A DNA stretch of 64,000 nucleotides from Sulfuritortus calidifontis (GTDB lineage: Bacteria > Pseudomonadota > Gammaproteobacteria > Burkholderiales > Thiobacillaceae). Position numbers and translations under genes: made by a program. Where the stretch lies: the NCBI RefSeq assembly GCF_003967275.1, contig NZ_AP018721.1, positions 1,674,001 through 1,738,000 on the forward strand, in the 5' to 3' direction. Below the pieces are notes generated by a model. It had not been told where the DNA came from and made no database searches. It was given only the letters and a program-made list of their open reading frames with translations. Positions 25,463-33,618 of the stretch are shown here, in pieces (within the stretch, counting starts at the first letter, position 1; the number at the start of each line of letters is the position of its first letter).

Positions 25463-26311
25463 TCAACCCAGTTCGATCCACACCGGCTGGTGGTCCGAGG
25501 CCGCGGTTTCGTCATCTACCGCGCAAGCGACCAGGCGGCCGGCCAGATCCTCGGTGACATAGACGAAGTCGTAGCAGGCAGGCGCCTCCAGCCAGTCGAC
25601 CGGATGGATGCCGGCGGTCGGCGCATGCAGCTGGCCCGGATGCACCACCTGCCAGGCATCGACGAAGGCCGGCTCGCCGGCCTCGAACGGTTCCAGCAGG
25701 CGGGCGCGTTCCGGTGCCTCCGGCCCGCTGTTCATGTCGCCGCAGAAGATGGCCGAGGCCGGCCTCGGCAGGGCATCGAACGGCCCGCCGCCTTCTTCGC
25801 CCGGCCGGGCCAGGCGGGCGTGGGCGCAGGCCGTTCGATGCAGGCCGCGGATCGCCTCGATCTGGGCCAGCCGCTGGCGGGCCGAGTAGTACTCCAGGTG
25901 CGTGGTCAGCACCCGGATCAGGCCGAAATCCGCCACCACCACGATCTCGAGCAGGACCCGCTGCATGCTGGGTACGCCGGCCTCGGCCGGCCAGGGCAGG
26001 AGGTGGCGGAAGACCTGCAGCACCGGCAGCCGCGACAGGATGGCATTGCCGAACAGACGACGGCCGCCGCCGGCCGCCGGCAGATCGACCGCAGGGGCGT
26101 AGATCAGCTCATGTTCAGGGAACAGCCGGCGCACTTCGGCCACCCCGTCCTCGCCCCGGCTGCCCGGCAGCTCGGCGAAATTCACTGCCACCTCCTGCAG
26201 GCAGATCACGTCGAATGCCCCATGGCTGCGAATGAGCGCAGCCATGCGCTCGAGATCGACCCGGCCGTCCATGCCGCGGCCCCACTGGATGTTCCAAGTC
26301 AGCAAGCGCAT
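25463..26311 (-). CDS. Endonuclease/exonuclease/phosphatase family hydrolase
   Basis: The 282-residue protein has the EEP fold. TWNIQWGRG, ICLQEVAVNF (metal-binding Glu), TTHLEYYS, FCGDMNSGP and a final ASDHQPVWIEL are the five EEP motifs. Substrates could be DNA, phospholipids or phosphoesters; no signal peptide is seen, so a cytosolic nuclease or phosphodiesterase is likely. AGGAGG precedes the ATG at 26311. Confidence 0.9.
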   Translation of the reverse strand: MRLLTWNIQWGRGMDGRVDLERMAALIRSHGAFDVICLQEVAVNFAELPGSRGEDGVAEVRRLFPEHELIYAPAVDLPAAGGGRRLFGNAILSRLPVLQVFRHLLPWPAEAGVPSMQRVLLEIVVVADFGLIRVLTTHLEYYSARQRLAQIEAIRGLHRTACAHARLARPGEEGGGPFDALPRPASAIFCGDMNSGPEAPERARLLEPFEAGEPAFVDAWQVVHPGQLHAPTAGIHPVDWLEAPACYDFVYVTEDLAGRLVACAVDDETAASDHQPVWIELG

Positions 26312-26406
26312 CGCCTTAAACCTCCTGCTTCAGCATAGCCGGCAATCCGGTACGCCCCCTGAACCGATAAAATGTCGCCATTGCGATCCCCCGCCCGGAG
26401 CCCCCC

Positions 26407-27267
26407 TTGTCCGAACGTTTCGACCCCCCGCGCGACCTGGTCCGCCCCTTTCTTTTCGAGGCCATCGACATCCGCGGCGCCTGCATCCAGCTGCACGAGG
26501 CCTGGCGGCAGATGCTGGCGGGCCGTGGCTATGCCGAGCCGGTGATGCAGCTCCTGGGCGAGATGACCGCCGTGACCGCGCTCATCGCCGCCAATCTCAA
26601 GCAGGCGGGGCGCATGACCTTCCAGCTAAAAGGCTCGGGCCCGGTCGACCTGCTGGTGCTCGACTGCGACGAGCAGTTGCGCCTGCGCGGCATGGCCCGC
26701 GCCCGGCCGCAGCTCGCGGCTGCGGCCGTACCCGAACTGCTCGGCCACGGCCGGCTGGCGCTGACCCTCGACATCGCCGCCATGAGCCAGCCCTATCAGA
26801 GCATCGTGCCGCTCGACGGCGACAGCGTCGCCACAACCTTCGAGCACTACCTCAACCGTTCGGAGCAGCTGCCGACCCGTCTGCTGCTGGCCGCATCAGG
26901 CGAATGCACCGCCGGCCTGTTCCTGCAGAAGCTGCCCAGCGCCGACCAGAAGGACCCCGATGGCTGGAACCGGGTGCAGCTGCTGGCCGATACCGTGAAG
27001 CCGGCGGAGCTGCTGGGCCTGCCGCCGGTGCAACTGCTGAGCCGCTTGTTCCCGGAGGAGGACATCCGGGTGTTCGACCCGCGGCCGGTGGCCTACCACT
27101 GCCCGGAGAACCGGGACAAGGTACGCGACATGCTGCGCTCGCTGGGCCAGGCCGAATGCGAGGCCGTGCTCCAAGAGCATGGCGAGATCGTGATCCACGA
27201 CGATATCTGCAACCATAGGTATCGCTTCAGCCCGGACGAGATCGCCGAGTTATTCAGGACAAGCTGA
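26407..27267 (+). CDS. hslO: Hsp33 family chaperone with a degenerate zinc redox switch
   Basis: The 286-residue protein is Hsp33 along its length (start RPFLFEAIDIRG, core PYQSIVPLDGDSVATTFEHYLNRSEQ, GGDE-free linker, EEDIRVFDPRPV). Canonical Hsp33 ends with CxC and CxxC motifs that bind zinc and sense oxidants. Here the first reads HCPENRD (Cys232 kept, Glu234 in place of Cys) and the second HDDICN (Asp265 in place of Cys, Cys268 kept). Only two of four zinc cysteines remain. Redox activation as known for Hsp33 would be lost or changed. The TTG start at 26407 has GGAG 6 bases upstream. Confidence 0.9.
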   Translation: MSERFDPPRDLVRPFLFEAIDIRGACIQLHEAWRQMLAGRGYAEPVMQLLGEMTAVTALIAANLKQAGRMTFQLKGSGPVDLLVLDCDEQLRLRGMARARPQLAAAAVPELLGHGRLALTLDIAAMSQPYQSIVPLDGDSVATTFEHYLNRSEQLPTRLLLAASGECTAGLFLQKLPSADQKDPDGWNRVQLLADTVKPAELLGLPPVQLLSRLFPEEDIRVFDPRPVAYHCPENRDKVRDMLRSLGQAECEAVLQEHGEIVIHDDICNHRYRFSPDEIAELFRTS

Positions 27268-27403
27268 GCCATGTTGCGCTGAGGGCACAAACCCTTGGGT
27301 CCTGTCAGGCAGGCCGTCTAAACTGTAAGCGTCCCTCCAGTGGCCCAATACAATGGGTCAGACCATGCCATGACGACTGACCGAGACTGCATGCGCAGCA
27401 ACG

Positions 27404-29434
27404 ATGCCCACTCCTTCTGGAGCCGCCTTGCCTAAGACCGGCGACCCGCACCACCGCCCCATCCTCAGCCCGGACTGGGAAGTGGGGCTGGCCGCGGGCT
27501 TCTTCGTCCAGATCCTGCTGATCCTGTTCGTCGCCTATGTCGGCATCAGGGAGCTACGCACTGCGGAGAACCGGCTCAAGACGATTTCCGAGCAACAAAT
27601 CCTCAAACTCGATCTGTCCAAAACCATGCATACGGCGGTGCGCGAACGTACCGCGAGCATCGTCCGGGTCACCGTCCTGGAGGACCCCTTCGAACAGGAT
27701 GCGGAATATACCCATTTCAACCAAATGGCTTCCGATTTCGTGGCGGCCCGCAGCCGCTTCGCCGCCCTGCCCCTGACCCCGGCCGAGCGCACCTTGCTCG
27801 ATGCGCAGGGTGTGGCCACCAGCAAGTCCTACCAGCTCGCCGAGCGCACCTTCGAACTGGCCATGGCCGGCGACCGGGAGGGCGCCAAGCGCATGCTGGT
27901 GCAGGAGGCCATCCCGGCCCAGAGCACCGTGCTCGATATCCTGTCGAGGCTCGACGAGATGACCCGCCAGACGGCGGACACCGCCATCGAGCAGGCGAAG
28001 CAGGAACATGCCGCGGCGCGGAACTGGATTTTCCTGCTCTCGACCGCGGCCTTGCTCATCGGCCTGGTCGTGGCCGGCATCGTGGTCCACTACACCCGGC
28101 GGGCCGGGCGTGAGCGCGAGCATCTCGCCACCCACGACAGCCTCACCCAACTGCCCAACCGCATGCTGCTCATGGGCCGGCTGGAACAGGCCATTGCCCG
28201 CGCCTTGCGGCACAAGTTCATGGTCGGGGTGATGTTCATCGACCTCGACCGCTTCAAGCTGGTGAACGACACCCTGGGCCATGCCGCCGGCGACACACTC
28301 ATCCGCCATATCGCCGATCGGCTGCGAACAACGGTGCGCAGCGAGGACATCGTATCCCGCCTGGGCGGCGATGAGTTCGTGGTGGTCGTCACCGACGCGG
28401 AAAAGATCAGCCAGATTCTCCATGTCGCCGACAAGGTGATGGAGGCGGTCACCCGCACCTATCAGATCGCCGACCGCGACCTGTATGTCACCTGCAGCAT
28501 CGGCATCAGCGTCTGCCCCAACGACGGCACCAGCCCGCACGACCTGCTGCAGCATGCCGATACCGCCATGTATCACGCCAAGGAAGCCGGCCGCAATCGC
28601 TACCAGATGTTCGATACCGAGATGAACACCCGGGTCGCCAAGCGCCTGGAGCTGGAGACCGAGCTACGCCAAGGCATCTCACGCGGCGAGTTCCAGCCCT
28701 ACTACCAACCGCAGATCAACCTGGAGTCGGGCCGCATCCATGTGGTCGAGGCCCTGATGCGTTGGCACCATCCCACGCGCGGCACCGTGGAACCCGCCAG
28801 CTATCTCGACCTTTTGGAAGAAACCGGCATCATCGTCGAACTCGGCCGCCGGCTGCTGCTGGATGCCTGCAAGCAGTGCGCCCAATGGCTTGCCGAGGGC
28901 CATGCCGGACTGGCTGTCGCGATCAACCTATCGGGCAAGGAATTCTGGCAGGAGGACCTGATCGATTTCATCCGGGCCGCCTTGGCCGAGACCCGATTGC
29001 CCGCCGAGCACCTGCATCTGGAACTGACCGAGACCATCCTCATGCAGGATATCGGCCAGGCGGTGGACCGAATCCAGCAGCTCAAGCAAATGGGCGTGCG
29101 CGTCGCGGTCGACGACTTCGGCACCGGCTATTCCTCGCTCGCCCATCTCAAGCATTTCCCGGTCGACACCCTCAAGATCGACCGCTTCTTCATCAAGGAC
29201 ATCCACCGCCAGCCGATCGACGCCGCCATCACCCAGGCCATCATCAACCTGAGCGACAGCCTGGGCCTGGATACCGTGGTCGAAGGCGTCGAGGATGCCG
29301 AGCAACTGGCCGCCCTGCGCAGGCTGGGCTGCCGCGTGGTCCAGGGCTACCTGATCAGCCGCCCGCTGCCGGGTAAGGACATCGGCGCCATGCTGAGCCA
29401 GGACTGGTCGAATACCCTGGATGCCGGGCGCTGA
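27404..29434 (+). CDS. Membrane GGDEF-EAL protein
   Basis: The 676-residue protein has two membrane helices (about 27-48 and 205-228) flanking a four-helix-bundle periplasmic sensor. A GGDEF domain with intact GGDEF (321-325) and an RxxD inhibitory site (RSED, five residues before) follows, then an EAL domain with EAL at 449-451 and DDFGTGYSSL. Both catalytic signatures look intact, so it could make and break cyclic di-GMP. The ATG at 27404 has a weak ribosome site. The dgkA gene follows after 1 base. Confidence 0.92.
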   Translation: MPTPSGAALPKTGDPHHRPILSPDWEVGLAAGFFVQILLILFVAYVGIRELRTAENRLKTISEQQILKLDLSKTMHTAVRERTASIVRVTVLEDPFEQDAEYTHFNQMASDFVAARSRFAALPLTPAERTLLDAQGVATSKSYQLAERTFELAMAGDREGAKRMLVQEAIPAQSTVLDILSRLDEMTRQTADTAIEQAKQEHAAARNWIFLLSTAALLIGLVVAGIVVHYTRRAGREREHLATHDSLTQLPNRMLLMGRLEQAIARALRHKFMVGVMFIDLDRFKLVNDTLGHAAGDTLIRHIADRLRTTVRSEDIVSRLGGDEFVVVVTDAEKISQILHVADKVMEAVTRTYQIADRDLYVTCSIGISVCPNDGTSPHDLLQHADTAMYHAKEAGRNRYQMFDTEMNTRVAKRLELETELRQGISRGEFQPYYQPQINLESGRIHVVEALMRWHHPTRGTVEPASYLDLLEETGIIVELGRRLLLDACKQCAQWLAEGHAGLAVAINLSGKEFWQEDLIDFIRAALAETRLPAEHLHLELTETILMQDIGQAVDRIQQLKQMGVRVAVDDFGTGYSSLAHLKHFPVDTLKIDRFFIKDIHRQPIDAAITQAIINLSDSLGLDTVVEGVEDAEQLAALRRLGCRVVQGYLISRPLPGKDIGAMLSQDWSNTLDAGR

Positions 29435-29435
29435 C

Positions 29436-29783
29436 ATGCGCCGCTTGCTGCGCAGCTTCGTTTTCGCCTGGCGCGGACTCGCGCACCTTGCCGCCAGTCA
29501 GCGCAATTTCCGCCTCCATCTCTTTCTCGCCGCGCCGCTGGTCATCGCGGCCGCTGCCTGGCTCGACCTGGCCGTCTGGGAATGGGCCGCCCTGCTGCTT
29601 TGCATCGCCCTGGTCCTGGGCCTGGAGGCGATGAACACCGCGCTGGAAATCCTGGCCGACCGGGTCAGCCGCGAACACGACCCGGTCATCGCCCTGGCCA
29701 AGGACGCCGCCGCCGCGGCCGTGCTGCTCGCCGCCCTGGGCGCCGCCGTCGTCGGCCTCATCGTCTTTCTGCCGCATCTCTAG
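29436..29783 (+). CDS. dgkA: Diacylglycerol kinase, DgkA type
   Basis: The 115-residue trimeric membrane enzyme phosphorylates diacylglycerol to recycle lipid head-group products. An amphipathic N-terminal helix (RSFVFAWRGLAHLAASQRNFRLHL) and three hydrophobic helices surround the family signature LEAMNTALEILADR. The ATG at 29436 follows the GGDEF-EAL stop by 1 base; an ATG at 29421 would overlap that gene. Confidence 0.93.
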   Translation: MRRLLRSFVFAWRGLAHLAASQRNFRLHLFLAAPLVIAAAAWLDLAVWEWAALLLCIALVLGLEAMNTALEILADRVSREHDPVIALAKDAAAAAVLLAALGAAVVGLIVFLPHL

Positions 29784-29790
29784 CCAATAC

Positions 29791-29891
29791 CCCCTCACCC
29801 CTATTCTCTCCCCGGAAGGGAGAGGGGGTTGGAGTCACCGCCCTCCAAGCAAGACATCCCCTCTCCTCTTTGTGGAGAGGGTTCGGGTGAG
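29791..29891. repeat. Inverted pair of CCCTC-rich hairpin repeats
   Basis: CCCCTCACCCC then CTCTCCC and GGGAGAG (about 29791-29830) faces an inverted copy, CCCTCTCC and GGAGAGGG then TTCGGGTGAG (about 29865-29891). Each copy is a small hairpin. They fill the dgkA-mnmC gap. The same motif occurs within mnmC at 30669. Confidence 0.75.
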
Positions 29892-29959
29892 CGGCGCGCA
29901 GAGGGTCCACACCCCAATGCCCCCGGACCGAACCAACTTCCCTTCGCTAAAATGGCGCC

Positions 29960-31882
29960 ATGCCCGCCCATGCGCCGCTCGTCCCCGCCCAGCTCGCCTT
30001 CGCCGCCAACGGCACGCCCTACTCCGCGCAGTTCGACGACATCTACCATTCGAGCGACGGTGGCCTGGGTCAGGCCCGCCATGTCTTCCTGGCCGGCAAC
30101 GACCTGCCCCGGCGCTGGCAGGGCCAGCCCCGCTTCACCATCCTGGAGACCGGCTTCGGCCTGGGCCTGAATTTCCTCGCCACCTGGGCCGCCTGGCGCG
30201 AGGACCCGCAAAGGGCCGCGCGGCTCGACTTCATCTCGGTGGAAAAGCATCCCTTCGGCGCGGCCGATCTTGCCGCCCTGCACCGACGCTGGCCCGAATT
30301 CGCCGAATTGTCGGCGACGCTGCTGGCCCAATGGCCGGTCCTGGTGCCGGGCTTTCACCGGCTGTATCTCGACAACGGCACCGTCTGCCTGACCCTGCTG
30401 CTGGGCGACGCCCAGCACATGCTGCGCCAGCTCCTCGCCCAGGTCGATGCCATCTACCTCGACGGCTTCGCCCCGGACAAAAACCCCGAGCTCTGGTGCG
30501 CCCCCGTATTCAAGGCGCTGGCCCGGCTGGCCAAGCCCGGCGCCACCCTGGCGACCTATACCGTCGCTGCCGCCGTGCGCGACGGCCTCGACCGCGTCGG
30601 CTTCCGCACGGAAAAACGCCCCGGCTTCGGGCGCAAGCGGGAGATGCTCGCGGGCCGCTTCGCCCAAACTCACCCCTCCCCCTCTCACCGAGGGCGAGGG
30701 GAGAATAAAGCCATCGTCATCGGAGGCGGCCTGGCCGGCTGCGCCGTCAGCGAGCGCCTGGCCGCCCGCGGCTGGCAAGTCAGCTTGATCGAGCGTCACG
30801 CGGCGCCTGCGCAGGAGGCCTCGGGCAATCTAGCCGGCATCGTGCGGCCCATGTTGTCGCTCGACGACAACATCGCCTCCCGCCTGTCGCGCGCCTGCTT
30901 TCTGTTCGCCCTGAACCACTGGCGCACCCTGCAAGCCGAAGGCCTGCCGCTCAAATGGTTCCCCCAGGGCGTGCTGCAGCTCGCGCGCGACCCGGCGCAT
31001 GAGGCCCTGCAACGCGAAATCATCGCCGCCCGCCGGTTTCCCTCCGAGTTCGTGCGCTGGCTGGACGCCGCCGAGGCCGGCGCCCTGATCGACTGGCCGG
31101 TGCCGCTCGGTGCCTGGCTGTTCCCGCAAGGCGGCCACGCCAACCCGCCCAGCCTGTGCCGGGCCTATCTCGCGCGTTTTCCGGACCGGATCGAACGGCA
31201 CTTTGCCCAAGAAGCCTTGTCGCTGGAGCACGGCGAAACCGGCTGGCGTGTGCTCGATGAGCATGGGCAGGCGCTAGCGCGGGCCGAGACCGTGGTCCTC
31301 GCCAGCGGCGCCGAGGCCCGTCGCTTCGGCCAAAGCCAACATCTGCCGATCCGCCGCATCCGCGGCCAGGTCAGCCACATCGCCGAAGGCACGTTGCCTT
31401 CTTTGCCGATGGCCTTAACCCGCGAGGGCTATGCCACGCCGGCACTGGACGGTTGGCATTGCGCCGGGGCCTCGTATGAGCTGGAAGAAAATCCCGCCCT
31501 CTGCGCCACCAGCAGCGAGGGCAACCTCCTGCGCCTGGAACAGATGCTGCCGGGCTCGACCCAAGGCATGGATGCCGCCGGCCTCGATGGCCGGGTCGCC
31601 CTGCGCGCCGTCGCGCCGGACCGCCTGCCGCTCGCCGGCGCCCTGCCCGACCCGACCGCGCAACTCGACCCGCACCGGGCCCGACTGGCCGACCTGCCGC
31701 GCCTGCCCGGCCTCTACGCCCTGCTCGGCCTGGGCTCGCGCGGCCTGGTCTGGCACGCCCTGGCGGCGGAACGGATCGCCGCCCAGATCGCCGGCGACCC
31801 GCTGCCGCTGGAAAAGGACCTGCTCGACGCCATCGACCCTGCCCGCTTCCTGCTGCGGGCGCGCCGCCGCGGAAAAGCCTAG
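29960..31882 (+). CDS. mnmC: Bifunctional tRNA mnm5s2U34 modification enzyme MnmC
   Basis: The 640-residue fused enzyme completes the wobble modification at U34. The N-terminal MnmC2 methyltransferase (about 1-235) has the SAM motif ETGFGLGLNFL and AIYLDGFAPDKNPELW. The C-terminal MnmC1 FAD oxidase (about 250-625) has the Rossmann motif IVIGGGLAGCA and the closing LGLGSRGLVWHALAAERIA. The linker (residues 237-248, THPSPSHRGRGE) is encoded by a CCCTC-type repeat. The TAG stop (31880-31882) is formed by the first bases of the palindromic element that follows. Confidence 0.95.
   Translation: MPAHAPLVPAQLAFAANGTPYSAQFDDIYHSSDGGLGQARHVFLAGNDLPRRWQGQPRFTILETGFGLGLNFLATWAAWREDPQRAARLDFISVEKHPFGAADLAALHRRWPEFAELSATLLAQWPVLVPGFHRLYLDNGTVCLTLLLGDAQHMLRQLLAQVDAIYLDGFAPDKNPELWCAPVFKALARLAKPGATLATYTVAAAVRDGLDRVGFRTEKRPGFGRKREMLAGRFAQTHPSPSHRGRGENKAIVIGGGLAGCAVSERLAARGWQVSLIERHAAPAQEASGNLAGIVRPMLSLDDNIASRLSRACFLFALNHWRTLQAEGLPLKWFPQGVLQLARDPAHEALQREIIAARRFPSEFVRWLDAAEAGALIDWPVPLGAWLFPQGGHANPPSLCRAYLARFPDRIERHFAQEALSLEHGETGWRVLDEHGQALARAETVVLASGAEARRFGQSQHLPIRRIRGQVSHIAEGTLPSLPMALTREGYATPALDGWHCAGASYELEENPALCATSSEGNLLRLEQMLPGSTQGMDAAGLDGRVALRAVAPDRLPLAGALPDPTAQLDPHRARLADLPRLPGLYALLGLGSRGLVWHALAAERIAAQIAGDPLPLEKDLLDAIDPARFLLRARRRGKA
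30669..30705. repeat. CCCTC-type hairpin repeat inside mnmC
   Basis: CTCACCCCTCCCCCTCTC then GAGGGCGAGGGGAG matches the intergenic repeat at 29791. It encodes the hinge between the two MnmC domains, keeping the frame open. Confidence 0.7.
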
Positions 31883-32065
31883 GAGCCTGTCGGACTTAAC
31901 ACCCCGTGCGCGCCGGCCCGCTGCGGGATGCAGCGCAAGGCGGCGGGGCGCGCCGTAGTGCGGGCCACTACAAGCGCCCCGCAACGCGGCGATGCGCCCG
32001 CAGCGGGCCGGCCCTGCGGGTTGCCCCGACAAAGCGCATGGGGGATTAAGTCCGACAGGCTCCTA
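31880..32065. repeat. MITE-like palindromic element, copy type B
   Basis: The 186-base element has perfect 20-base terminal inverted repeats, TAGGAGCCTGTCGGACTTAA at the left and its inverse ending at 32065. A 16-base internal inverted repeat pairs 31912-31927 with 31997-32012, and the centre has GTAGTG/CACTAC. It can fold end to end. It supplies the mnmC stop codon. The terminal core GAGCCTGTC is shared with the element at 912-1179. Confidence 0.87.
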
Positions 32066-32086
32066 GCCCCTGAAAAAGTCCGATTT

Positions 32087-32212
32087 CGTCGTTCCCGCGC
32101 AGGCGGGAACCCAGAAGGATCAAAAACTGGATGCCCGCCTGCGCACCCGCAAGGGGCAGGCCGTGGTTGTATAGCCGCTAAAGCGGCAACAACCTCGCTC
32201 CGGGCATGACGG
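32087..32212. repeat. Double-hairpin repeat, interrupted copy
   Basis: Hairpin GTTCCCGC-GCAG-GCGGGAAC (32091-32110) is intact. The second hairpin begins at CTGGATGCCCGC (32127-32138), but its partner CGGGCATGACGG appears only at 32201, after about 56 inserted bases. The insert itself has the small hairpin GCCGCT-AA-AGCGGC. A complete copy, in the other orientation, lies at 39536-39607. With the preceding element it occupies most of the 404-base gap before the porin gene. Confidence 0.8.
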
Positions 32213-32244
32213 CTTAATCAGACCTTCCCTAAGCCAACATAAAC

Positions 32245-32270
32245 GAAAGGGGGGCCGCAGCCCCCCTTTC
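32245..32270 (-). terminator. Intrinsic terminator of the first FadL-type gene
   Basis: GAAAGGGGGG and CCCCCCTTTC form a perfect 10-base stem with a 6-base loop, 17 bases after the minus-strand porin stop. Confidence 0.8.
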
Positions 32271-32286
32271 GTGTCCCGAGCGTGGC

Positions 32287-33417
32287 TCAGAACTGCCTGC
32301 TGTACATGAATTGCCAGTTGAGCTGGCTGTGTTCGACGTAGACGCCGCCGTTGCCCGTCTGCGCGGCCTCGGGCACATAGGTCAAGGAGAAATTGAACTC
32401 CGAGGTCTTGTCCAGGACATAGCCCAGGCCGAAGGTATAGTGGTCCTCCACGATGGCGGGCCACAGATAGTTCATGTTCTGGCTGGGGATGGGATTGTCG
32501 GCATGGTTGTAGCCGAGACGGCCTGTGAGGGCCTCGCTGAACTTGTAGGCGGCGCCGAAGGAGAGCACGATCTGGTCATCCCAGTTCTGCACGAAGGGCG
32601 CCACCACAGCACCGTTGTTTAGGATGGTGACGGTGTTCATGCTGCTGTTCCACATCACGTCCTTGACATCGGCCACCAGCAGCCACTTGTCGTTCGGCCG
32701 CCAGGCCGCGCCGACGGCGGCGATGGGCGGCATGTCGAAGCCCTTGACCTTCCAGCCGCCGTCTTCCAGGGTGCCCAGGTTGCCGGCGCTCTCATACACG
32801 CCACCGACACTGAACTGCGGGCTCAGCTGATAGGTAAAACCCAGCTTCCAGGCCAGGCCGTAGCCCTTGGCGGCGCCGGTGTAGTCGCTGCCGTCCTTGA
32901 AGTCGATGCCATAGCCGCCGGCCACGATGTCCATGCCGGCCCAAACCAGATCAACGCTGCCGCCCACGCTGAAGCGCTCGTTCACATTGTAGGCGGCGGG
33001 AAAGATCACCCGGCCGACCCCCACCTGGGACATGTCGCCGTCCGGATACTCGGTACCCATGCCGCCCTGGGCATAGACGCCGAGGCCATAGGCCAGTTGA
33101 CCGCGCTTGCTGACATAACCGAAGGCCGGCATGTAGAAGGCATCGCCCTTGGAATTGCCGAACGGGGCGGAGGCCACGACATCCGGGCCGATCATGCCCA
33201 GCGCGATATCGAACCGGCTGCCCTCGGCCATGAGGCCGAGCGTGGCGGGGTTGTTGGCCATCGCCGCCGTGCCGTTGTCGTAGGCCATGGCCGCGCCCCC
33301 CATGGCGGTGGCAATCGGGCCATAGCCTTCCATGAGCATGCCGTTGGTGGCCCAGGCAGCGCCGGGCAGACACAGGCCGGCAGCCAGCGCCGCGGCCGGC
33401 AGGCGGTTGGAATACAT
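32287..33417 (-). CDS. OmpP1/FadL family outer-membrane channel
   Basis: The 376-residue protein has a signal peptide (to about residue 23) and the family N-terminal hatch region TNGMLMEGYGPIATAMGGAAMAYDNGTAAMANNPATLGL. It then has alternating beta strands of a 14-stranded barrel and ends in QFMYSRQF with a terminal phenylalanine (outer-membrane sorting signal). FadL channels take up long-chain fatty acids or other hydrophobic compounds. AGGAGA lies before the ATG. A longer paralogue lies directly upstream with its own terminator. Confidence 0.92.
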   Translation of the reverse strand: MYSNRLPAAALAAGLCLPGAAWATNGMLMEGYGPIATAMGGAAMAYDNGTAAMANNPATLGLMAEGSRFDIALGMIGPDVVASAPFGNSKGDAFYMPAFGYVSKRGQLAYGLGVYAQGGMGTEYPDGDMSQVGVGRVIFPAAYNVNERFSVGGSVDLVWAGMDIVAGGYGIDFKDGSDYTGAAKGYGLAWKLGFTYQLSPQFSVGGVYESAGNLGTLEDGGWKVKGFDMPPIAAVGAAWRPNDKWLLVADVKDVMWNSSMNTVTILNNGAVVAPFVQNWDDQIVLSFGAAYKFSEALTGRLGYNHADNPIPSQNMNYLWPAIVEDHYTFGLGYVLDKTSEFNFSLTYVPEAAQTGNGGVYVEHSQLNWQFMYSRQF

Positions 33418-33571
33418 CGTCTGTCTCCTCGTGAGTGGGTTAATCGTTTGTCAGCAAATTTTAATATATTTACCTACTGTATGGCCGCCGCGTACGGTGC
33501 ACCGGCCATTTCGCATCGCGCAATGCCTGGGGAAAAACCGGGGTGATGCGCAGACGCGAGGCAAGAAAAAA

Positions 33572-33597
33572 GGGTTGCGGGCCGAAGCCCGCAACCC
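33572..33597 (-). terminator. Intrinsic terminator of the second FadL-type gene
   Basis: An 11-base perfect stem GGGTTGCGGGC with a CGAA loop (TTCG on the coding strand) is followed on the minus strand by a run of six Ts. Confidence 0.9.
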
Positions 33598-33618
33598 TTT
33601 CAGGACAGCCGGTTCAGA

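Noticed and set aside
29791-32212. CRISPR array suggested by repeated hairpins
   Set aside because: Repeats are few, in both orientations, of unequal spacing and no cas gene is in the window.
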